Below are positions 28,284 to 37,315 of a stretch of 64,000 nt of DNA, one piece after another. Position 1 is the first letter of the stretch, and every line of letters begins with the position of its first letter. The position numbers and the translations under genes were made by a program. This DNA is from Bacteroides neonati (GTDB lineage: Bacteria > Bacteroidota > Bacteroidia > Bacteroidales > Bacteroidaceae), in contig NZ_HG726020.1 in assembly GCF_000499785.1 (NCBI RefSeq), positions 970,305 to 1,034,304 of the forward strand, read 5' to 3'. Under the pieces are notes generated by a model, which saw only the letters and a list, made by a program, of their open reading frames with translations, ran no database searches and was not told the DNA's origin.

Positions 28284-28307
28284 AGAACTTTAATAAATAA
28301 TGTAGAG
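28284..28307 (+). repeat. 24-base leader element, downstream copy
   Basis: Lies 44 bases before the susC ATG and shares nine bases with the stem TAAAGTTCT-CTT-AGAACTTTA (28272-28292). It is the partner of the copy at 27865. Confidence 0.7.
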
Positions 28308-28351
28308 ACAACAAATGTATTTTTTTTATCACACAAATTAACTTAATCTAA

Positions 28352-31300
28352 ATGAAAACAAAAAAGAAAATTCCAAGCATCTCAAAAGCATTCGCCTATG
28401 GAGATTCGTGCTCTCGGTACATAGTACTGGCCGTTTTTTTTGCATTACAGACATCGGTAGTTTTAGCAGAAAAAGCATCTGCAACACTGACTACAAACGA
28501 GATTCTACAAAAAAAAGTCTTCACAGTTACCGGATTGATTACCGATCAGAATGGAGATCCTGTTATTGGGGTTACTGTATTGGTAAAAGGAACAACAAAC
28601 GGAGTTATCACCGATCTTGATGGCAAATATTCAATTAAAGCGACCGAAGGAGCTGTTCTTCAGTTTTCTTATATCGGATACACCACACAAGAGAAGAAGA
28701 TAGAAGGAAAAACACTCAACGTACGTATGGTTGAAGACGCCAAAGTACTGGAAGATGTTGTTGTTGTAGGATTTGGCCGCCAGAAAAAGGCAAGCGTTGT
28801 TGGTTCGATCAGCGCCATCAAACCGGAAGCTTTCAAACTGCCGACGAGTTCTCTGAGCAGCAGTTTAGCAGGACGTATCGGGGGTGTGATTGCTGCCCAA
28901 CGTTCGGGCGAACCGGGAGCCGACGGTGCCGAATTTTGGATTCGAGGCATTGCAACCAGCGGCAGCTCTACACCTCTCATTTTATTGGATGGCGTACAAA
29001 TATCCGCAGGCGATCTAAACAGTATCCAACCGGATGATATTGAAAGCTTTTCAGTCTTAAAGGATGCCAGTGCCACAGCTCTATACGGAGTACGTGGAGC
29101 CAATGGTGTGATGCTCATCACCACCCGTGTAGGCAAAAGTGATGAGAAATTCCGCATCAATGCCCGTGTAGAAAACTCTTGGAGCATGCCATCTTATTCG
29201 TTGGATATGGCCGATGGCGTTACCTACATGGAGATGTATAATGAGGCGCTCCATAACGATGACCCTACAGCCACCCCGATGTATAGTCAAGAGCAAATAG
29301 AGGGAACCAGAAACAAACTGAATCCTTACTTATTCCCGAATGTAGACTGGAAAAAAGAGATATTCAAAAATGCAACCATGAACCAAAGAGCCAATGTAAA
29401 CGCATCGGGCGGAGGACGCATTGCTCAATATTTTATTTCTGCCGGTATGTATCGCGACACCGGATTGCTCAAAAGTATCTCGCATTCGAGTTTCGATAAC
29501 AATATTGATGCCCGGCGCTACAACTTTCAAGCCAATGTAAATGCCAATATTACCAAAACAACGAAAGCATCTATTAAGTTAAGCACCGTTATTTCGGACA
29601 ACAAAGGGCCTGTAACGGCAACCCAAGATGTTTACCAACAAATTATAACCCGAACCAATCCTGTTAATTTTCCGATCATGTTCCCCTCCGGTTCGGGACC
29701 ACAAGGAAATGAGAGCAACATTCTGTATGGTAATAAGAATTTTGGAGGACAGGTTTACTATAATCCCTATGCAGAAGTTGCCAAAGGTTATGTAAATACA
29801 TTTGCCACCACAGCTATCACGACATTCGATCTGAAACAAGACTTATCGATGGTAACCAAGGGACTCTCTGCCCGGGGTATGTTCTCTTATAAAAACTGGA
29901 ATTCGCAAACATTCAAACGCTATTTCAAACCATTCTATTATCAGGTAAACCAATCCGGTCAAGACCCAGATGGAAATTACAATTACACACTCGAAGGCAT
30001 CAACACAGACGGTACAGACTATCTTCAATATGAACAATCGAGTACCGGCGACCGTACCCTCTACTGGGAAGGTGCTATTGACTATGCGCGCGATTTCGGT
30101 AATCATAGCGTAACGGGAATGTTACTCTACTATCAGCGACAATACAATCCTTTTGCGCCAGGCTCTCTGTTCAATGCAGTTCCTTATCGGACCACCGGTT
30201 TGGCAGGCCGCTTTACATACGGTTTCGACAGTCGTTACTATGCCGAAGTAAACTTCGGATATAACGGAACCGAGAACTTTGCACAAAACAATCAGTTCGG
30301 CTTCTTCCCCTCCATTGCATTAGGGTACAACATTGCTAATGAAGCCTTTTTCGAACCACTAAAAAAGGCAATCAACGAACTGAAGATCAGAGGTTCGTAT
30401 GGACTTGTCGGTAACGACCAGATTCAAGGTGCCCGCTTTCCCTATTTAACGGAAATTAGTATGGGAGGAGGTCCTTCATACACCTTTGGACAAACATTTA
30501 ACAATGGATACACGGGTGTAGGATTCACCCGTAACGGAAATGAGAAAGCAAAATGGGAAGTCGGGAAAAAGCTAAACGTAGGAGTTGACCTCGAACTATT
30601 CGGAAAGTTAAATCTTAGCTTGGACTACTTCATGGAAAAACGTACCGGCATTTTCTTAAAGCCCGAAACGGTACCTACCTGGTTAGGATATGGCAGTGTG
30701 ATCCCTTATTTTAATATGGGAGAAGTGAAAAACAGCGGCTTCGAAATGACATTCAATTACAACCATGCATTTAATAAAAACACGACACTGATGCTTCAAG
30801 GCAACTTTGTCTACGCACATAATGAATGGGTAAAAGATAACTTACCGACCAGCTTATACCCTAATATGAGTCACATCGGCAATCCGGTAAACTCCATTTA
30901 CGGTCTTATAGCCAACGGACTTTTCAAGGATTATGATGAGATACTGAATAGCCCCGCACAGAAATTTGGCAGCGGTGCGAAACCGGGAGATATCAAATAT
31001 CAGGACGTTGCAGACGATATAGCCAACGGTAAAGGTATCACCTCCAATGACCGTGTGCTTCTAGGACGTCCTACAGCACCCGAAATCACCTATGGCTTTG
31101 GTGGCACATTACGATATAAGAAATTTGATGTAGGACTATTCTTTCAAGGTAATGCCCGCACATCATTTATTCTATCGGCTGGTACAATGGCGCCTTTTGG
31201 CCGTTGGAATGCCAATGTGGCGCAATGGATTGCCGACAGTTATTGGTCGGAAAGCAACCCAAACATCGATGCAACTTACCCCCGCCTATCAGCACTCGGA

Positions 31301-31531
31301 AGCGAAAACAATCATCAGAACTCATCCTTTTGGTTACGTGACGGTTCGTTCTTAAAATTAAAGAATGCAGAAATAGGCTATACATTCAAGTTCTTAAGAG
31401 CTTATGTAAACGCAACAAACCTACTTACGTTCTCCGACTTCAAGCTATGGGATCCGGAGATGGGTGGCAATGGATATTACAAATATCCAACACAACGTGT
31501 AGTTAACTTAGGTGTACAATTCAACTTTTAA
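28352..31531 (+). CDS. SusC/RagA-type TonB-dependent outer-membrane transporter
   Basis: A 1059-aa outer-membrane protein. A long N-terminus with a hydrophobic signal region (about 22-42) precedes a carboxypeptidase-regulatory-like beta sandwich (58-127; GDPVIGVTVLVKGTTNGVIT). Next come VLEDVVVVGFGRQKKASVVG and the plug (about 130-262; LILLDGVQIS, ATALYGVRGANGVMLITT), then the 22-strand barrel ending in phenylalanine. There is no STN domain, so signalling through an anti-sigma factor is not expected. It pairs with the SusD-like gene 11 bases downstream to import a bulky ligand. No glycoside hydrolase, peptidase or regulator is adjacent, so the ligand is unknown. Confidence 0.95.
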   Translation: MKTKKKIPSISKAFAYGDSCSRYIVLAVFFALQTSVVLAEKASATLTTNEILQKKVFTVTGLITDQNGDPVIGVTVLVKGTTNGVITDLDGKYSIKATEGAVLQFSYIGYTTQEKKIEGKTLNVRMVEDAKVLEDVVVVGFGRQKKASVVGSISAIKPEAFKLPTSSLSSSLAGRIGGVIAAQRSGEPGADGAEFWIRGIATSGSSTPLILLDGVQISAGDLNSIQPDDIESFSVLKDASATALYGVRGANGVMLITTRVGKSDEKFRINARVENSWSMPSYSLDMADGVTYMEMYNEALHNDDPTATPMYSQEQIEGTRNKLNPYLFPNVDWKKEIFKNATMNQRANVNASGGGRIAQYFISAGMYRDTGLLKSISHSSFDNNIDARRYNFQANVNANITKTTKASIKLSTVISDNKGPVTATQDVYQQIITRTNPVNFPIMFPSGSGPQGNESNILYGNKNFGGQVYYNPYAEVAKGYVNTFATTAITTFDLKQDLSMVTKGLSARGMFSYKNWNSQTFKRYFKPFYYQVNQSGQDPDGNYNYTLEGINTDGTDYLQYEQSSTGDRTLYWEGAIDYARDFGNHSVTGMLLYYQRQYNPFAPGSLFNAVPYRTTGLAGRFTYGFDSRYYAEVNFGYNGTENFAQNNQFGFFPSIALGYNIANEAFFEPLKKAINELKIRGSYGLVGNDQIQGARFPYLTEISMGGGPSYTFGQTFNNGYTGVGFTRNGNEKAKWEVGKKLNVGVDLELFGKLNLSLDYFMEKRTGIFLKPETVPTWLGYGSVIPYFNMGEVKNSGFEMTFNYNHAFNKNTTLMLQGNFVYAHNEWVKDNLPTSLYPNMSHIGNPVNSIYGLIANGLFKDYDEILNSPAQKFGSGAKPGDIKYQDVADDIANGKGITSNDRVLLGRPTAPEITYGFGGTLRYKKFDVGLFFQGNARTSFILSAGTMAPFGRWNANVAQWIADSYWSESNPNIDATYPRLSALGSENNHQNSSFWLRDGSFLKLKNAEIGYTFKFLRAYVNATNLLTFSDFKLWDPEMGGNGYYKYPTQRVVNLGVQFNF

Positions 31532-31542
31532 TAACAAGAAAA

Positions 31543-33492
31543 ATGAGAAAATCAATCATTCTGGCATCCCTCTTTGCGATGCTCACCATATCCTCCTGCG
31601 ATTACCTTGATGTAGTTCCGACCGAAATTCCAGTACTTCAGGATGCATTTAAAGACAAACCATCTGCCGAACGGTTCTTACTCGGAGGAATCTACGGGTA
31701 TATACCGGTAGAAAGCTCGATTGCTAATAATCCGGCACACCTAAGTACCGACCAGTTGGATATTCCTTGGAGAAACGACAAAAGTAACTTTTTAGCTTAT
31801 CATATCAATCTGGGTACGTTAGATGCAGCCAGTCCCTATTACGATCTGATGAATCTATACAAAGGATCTCGTGAAGCATACCTCTTTTTACAGAATATCG
31901 ACAAAGTGCCCGGAGTAGAAGAGGACATCAGACAACGTTGGAAAGCAGAAGCCAACTACCTGATCGGTTATTTCCATTTCTGCCTGTTCAGACAATACGG
32001 TCCGATTATCTTATCCAGAGGAATTACAGAAATGGATGCTCCGGATAATGAAATTTTCGCGAAACGCCGACCGGTGGATGAATGTGTAGCTTTCATTCTT
32101 GAAAAAATAAATTATGCAATCGCCAACGGGCTACCCGATAGAATTGAAACTCCTGCAGATTACGGACGCATCACCACGCTGATTGCGCAGAGTATGAAAG
32201 CACGTGTTTTACTATACCATGCCAGCCCATTGTTTAACGGCAATGCCAATTATACCGACTTTGCGAATAGCGATGGGGAGAAGCTGTTTCCGGAGACCTT
32301 CAGCAACCAGAAATGGGAAGCAGCAGCAGATGCTGCTCTGGCAGCAATTAATCAGGCTCATGCAACAAACATTGCACTTTATAACTGTAGAACCAATAGT
32401 ACACTTACTTTTGCTGACCCGGCTACACTAACGCGTGCTACCAATACAACGGGTATCACTCCGGTAAATAATAAATTTGTCAACTACAACCAGTTGTCAG
32501 CCGAAAAACAAAGAGAGTATGATTATCGCTACTCCATGGTAGATCCTTGGAACTGCGAATTAATCTGGGGATTCACCAACATTGAAGGAAATCAAACCTG
32601 GCAGCGCCACTCCATGCTACGTCCATACGTATTTAATGGTATGTCGCCAACACTAAAAATGGTCGAGACTTATTATACCAAAAACGGACTCCCCATCGAC
32701 GAAGATCCGGCATTTGACTATGATAATCGCTACCAATTAGTTGCAGCCAATCAAACTGGTGAAGTAACAACCGAATCGACTCCAAAGTTACACCTCGACC
32801 GCGAACCACGTTTCTATGCCAGTGTTGCTTTCGATGGCAGCGTTTACGAGCTAAGAAGTTCAAACATTGTTTGTGAGGTACGAAAAAACAAAGCATATGG
32901 AAAACAAACTCAAGATGCTTCTTCAACGGGGTATTTGGTAAAAAAAGGAGTTCACCCCAAATCGGACTCTAAAGGAAACGGACAGACAAAGGATATCATC
33001 AAGTATCCGTTTCCAACCATTCGTTTAGCCGAATTATACTTAAATTATGCCGAGGCACTCAATGAATGCGAAGGAAGCAAGCGAAACGTAGATATCATTA
33101 TCAGCTATCTCGATAAAATAAGAGAGCGATCGGGAGTACCCGGTGTACGACAAGCTTGGGCAAAAGCCAAACACCCCATCACTTCATTCTCAAAAGACGA
33201 ATTAAGAAAGATCATCCACACCGAAAGAAACATAGAGCTTTCTTACGAAGGGCATCGTATGTGGGATGTACGTCGCTGGCAAGAGCTGAAGCAAGAGTTT
33301 AACGGTCCGATATATGGATGGAATGTTGACGGTACGACATCGGAATCCTTTTACAACACAAGCACTGACAACGTAGCAACTCCCAAAGTGGTAGGCGAAC
33401 ACAATATTCCTTCGGAGTATTACGGCCTATGGCCCATTTCGACCTCGGAGTTGCAAAAGAACAGCAATCTTGTACAGACCAAAGGGTGGTAA
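31543..33492 (+). CDS. SusD/RagB-type surface lipoprotein
   Basis: A 649-aa lipoprotein: signal peptide with lipobox Cys19 (TISSCDYLDV), then the all-helical TPR-containing SusD fold. The N-terminal part has ERFLLGGIYGYIPV and RWKAEANYLIGYFHFCLFRQ. The C-terminal RagB/SusD signature is ELRKIIHTERNIELSYEGHR followed by MWDVRRWQE. It forms the lid of the SusC transporter and binds the ligand at the cell surface. It ends with a strong bidirectional terminator shared with the convergent BlaR1-like gene. Confidence 0.95.
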   Translation: MRKSIILASLFAMLTISSCDYLDVVPTEIPVLQDAFKDKPSAERFLLGGIYGYIPVESSIANNPAHLSTDQLDIPWRNDKSNFLAYHINLGTLDAASPYYDLMNLYKGSREAYLFLQNIDKVPGVEEDIRQRWKAEANYLIGYFHFCLFRQYGPIILSRGITEMDAPDNEIFAKRRPVDECVAFILEKINYAIANGLPDRIETPADYGRITTLIAQSMKARVLLYHASPLFNGNANYTDFANSDGEKLFPETFSNQKWEAAADAALAAINQAHATNIALYNCRTNSTLTFADPATLTRATNTTGITPVNNKFVNYNQLSAEKQREYDYRYSMVDPWNCELIWGFTNIEGNQTWQRHSMLRPYVFNGMSPTLKMVETYYTKNGLPIDEDPAFDYDNRYQLVAANQTGEVTTESTPKLHLDREPRFYASVAFDGSVYELRSSNIVCEVRKNKAYGKQTQDASSTGYLVKKGVHPKSDSKGNGQTKDIIKYPFPTIRLAELYLNYAEALNECEGSKRNVDIIISYLDKIRERSGVPGVRQAWAKAKHPITSFSKDELRKIIHTERNIELSYEGHRMWDVRRWQELKQEFNGPIYGWNVDGTTSESFYNTSTDNVATPKVVGEHNIPSEYYGLWPISTSELQKNSNLVQTKGW

Positions 33493-33546
33493 GTACCTCT
33501 AGGAATAGGAAGCAGAAGGGAGTATCCAAAGTCTCTCTTTAAAAAG

Positions 33547-33586
33547 ATCTCTCCCACCACAAGTGATTGTGACGGGAGAGATTTTT
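33547..33586. terminator. Bidirectional terminator between susD and the BlaR1-like gene
   Basis: ATCTCTCCC (33547-33555) pairs perfectly with GGGAGAGAT (33574-33582), followed by TTTT on the plus strand and preceded by AAAAA, which gives a T-run on the minus strand. It serves both convergent genes. Confidence 0.88.
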
Positions 33587-33617
33587 GGCATCAGCATTCA
33601 AGTGCTCATGCGTTTCA

Positions 33618-35099
33618 TTACTCGACATCTAAACCTTCAGAGTTACGGTAACGAATAACGATTACCGAATCTGAATATTGTTGGGGGTTATCTTTTGGAC
33701 CTATAACAACAGCTCCTTTAGCGACAGCTCCTTTCTTCTTAAGCCATTCAGACTTATCTACTCCCTCTTTCAAGGTCAATAGTATCACGCCATGCTTCGC
33801 TTTTTCGCCATAAATAGATACGGCCGTTTTGTCTTTCAGTACAGATATGGATTCAATCCAATCAGGAGGAATGGTTTCTAACTTAGAAGCGAAAATCTCT
33901 TCTCCATCTACAATTAGCAATGGATCGGGTTTTCCACGTAAAACGATAGTCGGCACAATGTCTTTTTGTACACCCGCTCCAATAGCCCTAACTTGTGGTC
34001 GAACAGAATCGATCTTGACCGTTGTCGCAGGTACAAGAGGTGTAGCCACTACTGTTGCCACCTCACGAATATGAGTGGCCTTCACTGTAGCAGGTTGAAG
34101 AGGGGTGGACTTCAGCGTGTCACGCACTAATTGCTCTCCTGTCATTTCTTCCACTTTTGTTTCTACAATTGCCGCCAAATCATTAACTTTGATCGCTGAA
34201 ATCTCATTGACTGTGTCGGAGATTTCGGGACGGGCAAAAGCAGTTACAGCGATAGCTGCCAACGGAAGTACATACAGGTACTTCAGACGTGCCCACGGAT
34301 TTGATTTTTCTTTTAACATCATAGTGATACGTTTTTTAAGTTTACTGTGATTAAAGCTGTTGGCCATAGAGTAGAGCCTTGTGCCAACGGCTTTTTTTAT
34401 TAATAATAATTGATACTCTTTCGGATTGACACCCTCGCGGATCACTGTTTCATCGGCCTCGTATTCATGTATATTCTGTAGCTCTTGCTTCAAAAGCCAC
34501 GATGCCGGATTGAACCATTGAAAGAAAATACAAATATCAGCTATCAGCAAGTCTATCGAATGGCGGTAACGAATATGAGCCTTTTCGTGGATCAGTATTT
34601 CGCGTCCGTTCTCTTCGAAATCTTTTTGCGAAATAACGATAAAATTTATCCAACTGAATGGTGCTATATTTTTTTGATGTACAATGCGTATTATACCGTC
34701 TGGCAGTTTTTCCCGATGCCCCGAACGAAATAGTCTTACCATTTGCCACAAAGAATAAAGATGACGTCCGATAAAGAAGAAAACACCTATTAAATAAACA
34801 AGTAATGCCATTTGCATCCATGTTACAGAGAATTTCTCTGTTTCCGGCGTCACCACTGTGGATGAATCTCCTGCCATCATCAAAAGCATCTCAATCGACA
34901 ACACGGCTTGATGCACCTCTCCGTTTGCTGCAGTGGAAACCTCGATCAAAGGAATGAGAAGTGATAGTAGTAAAATACTTAAAAGCACTATCCGATTGAA
35001 GCGATGAAACGTTTCGCGGCTTAGCAACAAACGGTAAAACAAGTAGAATCCTGCCAGGCAAAGGGTTGTTTTTAGTATATAGACAAAGAAGGTTCCCAT
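33618..35099 (-). CDS. BlaR1/MecR1-type M56 membrane metallopeptidase with plug-like C-terminus
   Basis: A 493-aa protein. Membrane helices lie at about 5-24, 35-54, 95-115 and 272-290. The zinc site HEKAH (171-175), with HEYEAD (211-216) as third ligand, marks it as an M56 peptidase. After the last helix, residues about 388-446 (PDPLLIVDGEEIFASKLETI, IESISVLKDKTAVSIYG, HGVILLTLKEG) closely resemble the plug of SusC proteins, including the susC of this window. The gene downstream of the BlaI-like repressor (13-base gap) suggests signal-driven cleavage of the repressor. The ligand is unknown; no beta-lactamase is nearby. Confidence 0.88.
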   Translation of the reverse strand: MGTFFVYILKTTLCLAGFYLFYRLLLSRETFHRFNRIVLLSILLLSLLIPLIEVSTAANGEVHQAVLSIEMLLMMAGDSSTVVTPETEKFSVTWMQMALLVYLIGVFFFIGRHLYSLWQMVRLFRSGHREKLPDGIIRIVHQKNIAPFSWINFIVISQKDFEENGREILIHEKAHIRYRHSIDLLIADICIFFQWFNPASWLLKQELQNIHEYEADETVIREGVNPKEYQLLLIKKAVGTRLYSMANSFNHSKLKKRITMMLKEKSNPWARLKYLYVLPLAAIAVTAFARPEISDTVNEISAIKVNDLAAIVETKVEEMTGEQLVRDTLKSTPLQPATVKATHIREVATVVATPLVPATTVKIDSVRPQVRAIGAGVQKDIVPTIVLRGKPDPLLIVDGEEIFASKLETIPPDWIESISVLKDKTAVSIYGEKAKHGVILLTLKEGVDKSEWLKKKGAVAKGAVVIGPKDNPQQYSDSVIVIRYRNSEGLDVE

Positions 35100-35112
35100 A
35101 GTGTATCGCGTT

Positions 35113-35478
35113 TTATTGCTTGTTTGCCTTTTCTACCTCATCAATCAGCTCTTTCAGTTCTGCCAACGAAATATCTTCTTCTTTGACCAAGGAGGAAACT
35201 GCACTCAAGTAAGAATTATTAAAGTATTTACTGATCACATTTTTCAGCGTGCCCTTGCGGAAACCTTCCTCATCGATCACGGCATAATACTGATAGGTAT
35301 TTCCATATACCTGATGCTTGAGGTAACCCTTCTCCTCAAGCCCACGCACAATCGTAGACAAGGTATTAAAGTGAGGCCTGGGTTCTTCGTAAAAAGCGAG
35401 TATTTCCTTCACAAACAGAGGCCCTTTCTTCCAAAAAAAGGTCATCAGTTCTTCTTCTTTGGTTGTTAATCCTTTCAT
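35113..35478 (-). CDS. BlaI/MecI-type winged-helix repressor
   Basis: A 121-aa repressor. I use the ATG whose complement is at 35476-35478, giving MKGLTTKEEELMTFFWKKG, the standard BlaI opening; an upstream in-frame ATG at 35523 would extend into the operator. The winged helix (residues 1-75) has HFNTLSTIVRGLEEKGYLKH, and the C-terminal helices mediate dimerisation and the region cleaved after signalling. It is first in an operon with the M56 peptidase gene. Three TTTAGTT half-sites and one perfect palindrome lie just upstream (35513-35562). Confidence 0.93.
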   Translation of the reverse strand: MKGLTTKEEELMTFFWKKGPLFVKEILAFYEEPRPHFNTLSTIVRGLEEKGYLKHQVYGNTYQYYAVIDEEGFRKGTLKNVISKYFNNSYLSAVSSLVKEEDISLAELKELIDEVEKANKQ

Positions 35479-35512
35479 CTTCGTATATTTTTTATGCAAA
35501 TAACGAAAACTT

Positions 35513-35562
35513 TTAGTTTGCAAACTAATTCATTTAGTTAAAACAAACTAAAGCATTTAGTT
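35513..35562. promoter_or_regulatory. Probable BlaI-type operator cluster
   Basis: TTAGTTTGCAAACTAA (35513-35528) is a perfect 16-base palindrome. TTTAGTT-N6-AACTAAA (35533-35552) is a second, wider dyad, and a single TTTAGTT half-site follows (35556-35562). The cluster lies 35-84 bases upstream of the BlaI-like ATG, where an autorepressed operator is expected. The family's own operators elsewhere contain TACA/TGTA, so the exact binding sequence here is inferred. Confidence 0.6.
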
Positions 35563-35719
35563 TTAATAAAAATAAACCGGAAATAAAAATCTAAAAATTG
35601 AAAAGAATGCCTTACAACAAGCTGTGAATAGGGCAAGAATGAAAAGTTGTACAAGAAACATTATTTTAAAAATAAAACGTGTATCTTCGCCACGTTTTTA
35701 ATAAAAAAAAGAAGTAAAC

Positions 35720-36862
35720 ATGAAAAAAACTATTTTGTTGGTAGCACTTAGTGTCGCTACCTTAAGTGTTAATGCACAGAGTTTATTGCGCGGCAGCAAG
35801 TTCACAGACAATTGGTCGCTTGGGGTTAACGGCGGAGGGGTTACACCACTTACCCACAGTGCCTTTTTCAAAAACATGCGTCCTACTGTTGGTGTTGAAT
35901 TAAGCAAACAATTGACTCCAGTCTTTGGCTTTGGACTCGAGGGAATGTGGTCGGTCAACACAAGTTCAAGCCTTACGGCATTCGATCATTCAAATGTAAG
36001 TTTATTGGGTAAGGTCAATTTGAATAATCTATTTTTCTCTTATACCGGCACTCCACGTGTATTCGAGGTAGAAGCCGTTGCGGGAGCAGGATGGTTACAT
36101 TCATATGCAATCGGTTCGGGTGATGCTAATTACCTTTCGAGCAAATTTGGCTTGAACCTAAACTTCAACCTGGGAGCAGAAAAGGCTTGGACCATTGCTG
36201 TAAAACCTGCGTTGGTGTACAATTTAGAGGGAACGGAAAATACCGGATGCCGCTTCGATGCCAACAATGCCGCAATAGAACTAACCGCCGGTATCGTTTA
36301 CCATTTCAAAGGAAGTAACGGAAAGCACCACATGACGTTGGCCAAAGCTTACAACCAAGCTGAGGTGAATGACCTGAATGCAAAAATCAACGACCTGCGT
36401 ACACAAGCTCAGGAAGATGCAAAGAATGCACAAGCATTATTGGATGCAGCTAACAGTAAAATCAGTGGTCTGGAAACTGAGTTGAAAGATTGCCGCAAGC
36501 AGGGTCCTATCGTAAAAACAATTACCAACACCAACCAAACATTGGAGTCGGTGGTTACTTTCCGTCAGGGAAAAACATCTATTGAGGCCTCACAACTACC
36601 CAATGTAGAGCGTATCGCGACTTACATGAAGAGTCATCCTTCTTCTACAGTGGTTATTAAAGGTTATGCTTCGCCTGAAGGCAGTGCAGAGATCAATGCA
36701 AAGATTGCTCAACAGCGTGCCGATGCTGTGAAAAACTCTTTGATGAGTAAATACGGTATTGCATCAAACCGCATTGCGGCCGAAGGCCAAGGTGTTGGCG
36801 ACATGTTCTCTGAACCGGATTGGAATCGTGTAAGCATTTGTACGCTCGACGAAAGCAAATAA
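35720..36862 (+). CDS. OmpA-family outer-membrane protein with peptidoglycan-binding domain
   Basis: A 380-aa protein with a cleavable signal peptide (residues 1-19, ending VNAQS). Residues about 30-195 form a predicted eight-stranded barrel (WSLGVNGGGVTPL, VEAVAGAGWLHSYA). A coiled segment (about 215-258; NQAEVNDLNAKINDLRTQAQ) bridges to the OmpA C-terminal domain, seen in VVIKGYASPEGSAEINAKIA and QQRADAVKNSLMSKYGI, which binds peptidoglycan. The gene is preceded by an 8-bp inverted repeat, AAAACGTG/CACGTTTT, at 35674-35698 and ends in a strong terminator. It is a typical abundant Bacteroides porin-like anchor. Confidence 0.93.
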   Translation: MKKTILLVALSVATLSVNAQSLLRGSKFTDNWSLGVNGGGVTPLTHSAFFKNMRPTVGVELSKQLTPVFGFGLEGMWSVNTSSSLTAFDHSNVSLLGKVNLNNLFFSYTGTPRVFEVEAVAGAGWLHSYAIGSGDANYLSSKFGLNLNFNLGAEKAWTIAVKPALVYNLEGTENTGCRFDANNAAIELTAGIVYHFKGSNGKHHMTLAKAYNQAEVNDLNAKINDLRTQAQEDAKNAQALLDAANSKISGLETELKDCRKQGPIVKTITNTNQTLESVVTFRQGKTSIEASQLPNVERIATYMKSHPSSTVVIKGYASPEGSAEINAKIAQQRADAVKNSLMSKYGIASNRIAAEGQGVGDMFSEPDWNRVSICTLDESK

Positions 36863-36928
36863 GCAGCGTTAACTACGTGCTTTCGCACTTACAGAAAGCA
36901 AGTGGTTAACCCACAGTTTCGAATAGTA

Positions 36929-36983
36929 ACATCCCCCTTATTTTACTTTGCTCAGTTGGGTAAAGTTAAAATAAGGGGGATGT
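36929..36983. terminator. Terminator of the OmpA gene, likely bidirectional
   Basis: ACATCCCCCTTATTTTA pairs with TAAAATAAGGGGGATGT over 17 bases, with further pairing inside (CTTT/AAAG), and is followed by TTATC. It lies between the OmpA gene and the convergent Arc-like gene. Confidence 0.85.
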
Positions 36984-37005
36984 TTATCTAAAAGAGAGCG
37001 ATCGT

Positions 37006-37218
37006 TTATTCATCACTGATCTCTTCTTGAGTGGTCTCTGTTTTCACATTTTTTATTTTCTTCAACCGCCCATTCTTTCGCAACGCTTCAGCTATCATCC
37101 ACTGAAGTTGACCATTGGTGCTACGAAACTCGTCGGCTGCCCATTTTTCAATAGCGTCCATCGTTTCGGCATCGACCCGCAAGACAAAACTTTTCGTTGA
37201 AGATTCTTTTTTAGCCAT
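37006..37218 (-). CDS. Arc-like ribbon-helix-helix DNA-binding protein
   Basis: A 70-aa protein in which residues 8-48 (TKSFVLRVDAETMDAIEKWA and FRSTNGQLQWMIAEALRK) fit the ribbon-helix-helix fold of Arc/MetJ-type regulators: a short beta strand followed by two helices. The tail is basic then acidic. It is the third gene of a minus-strand group with the 99-aa membrane protein and the SPFH gene. Similar small Arc-like proteins often sit beside this SPFH type, so a shared role is likely. Its targets are unknown. Confidence 0.75.
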   Translation of the reverse strand: MAKKESSTKSFVLRVDAETMDAIEKWAADEFRSTNGQLQWMIAEALRKNGRLKKIKNVKTETTQEEISDE

Positions 37219-37315
37219 TGTTATTATCTACATTTTACAAAATATTGCGTACTTATGCGCGTTTAACGTAACAGTTGACTACCGCTCCTTGTTCATAAGA
37301 ATAAGTGTATACTCA

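Larger units (their letters stand above)
27690..28351 (+). other. Leader/intergenic region before susC
   Basis: AT-rich and without a supported ORF. It contains two copies of a 24-base element (AGAACTyTAATAAATAATGTAGAG) at 27865-27888 and 28284-28307, each followed 17-29 bases later by ATTAACTTAAT (27906-27916, 28337-28347). The second copy overlaps a perfect 9-bp hairpin (28272-28292) and leads into the susC ATG. TCAGGT-TCT-ACCTGA (27966-27980) is another small hairpin. The promoter is listed separately. Confidence 0.6.

Noticed and set aside
28352..33492. Polysaccharide utilisation locus
   Set aside because: SusC and SusD alone without any degrading enzyme or regulator do not support a PUL call.
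33618..35478. Beta-lactam resistance locus
   Set aside because: The BlaR1/BlaI-type pair has no beta-lactamase or altered PBP nearby and its sensor tail is plug-like, so resistance cannot be claimed.
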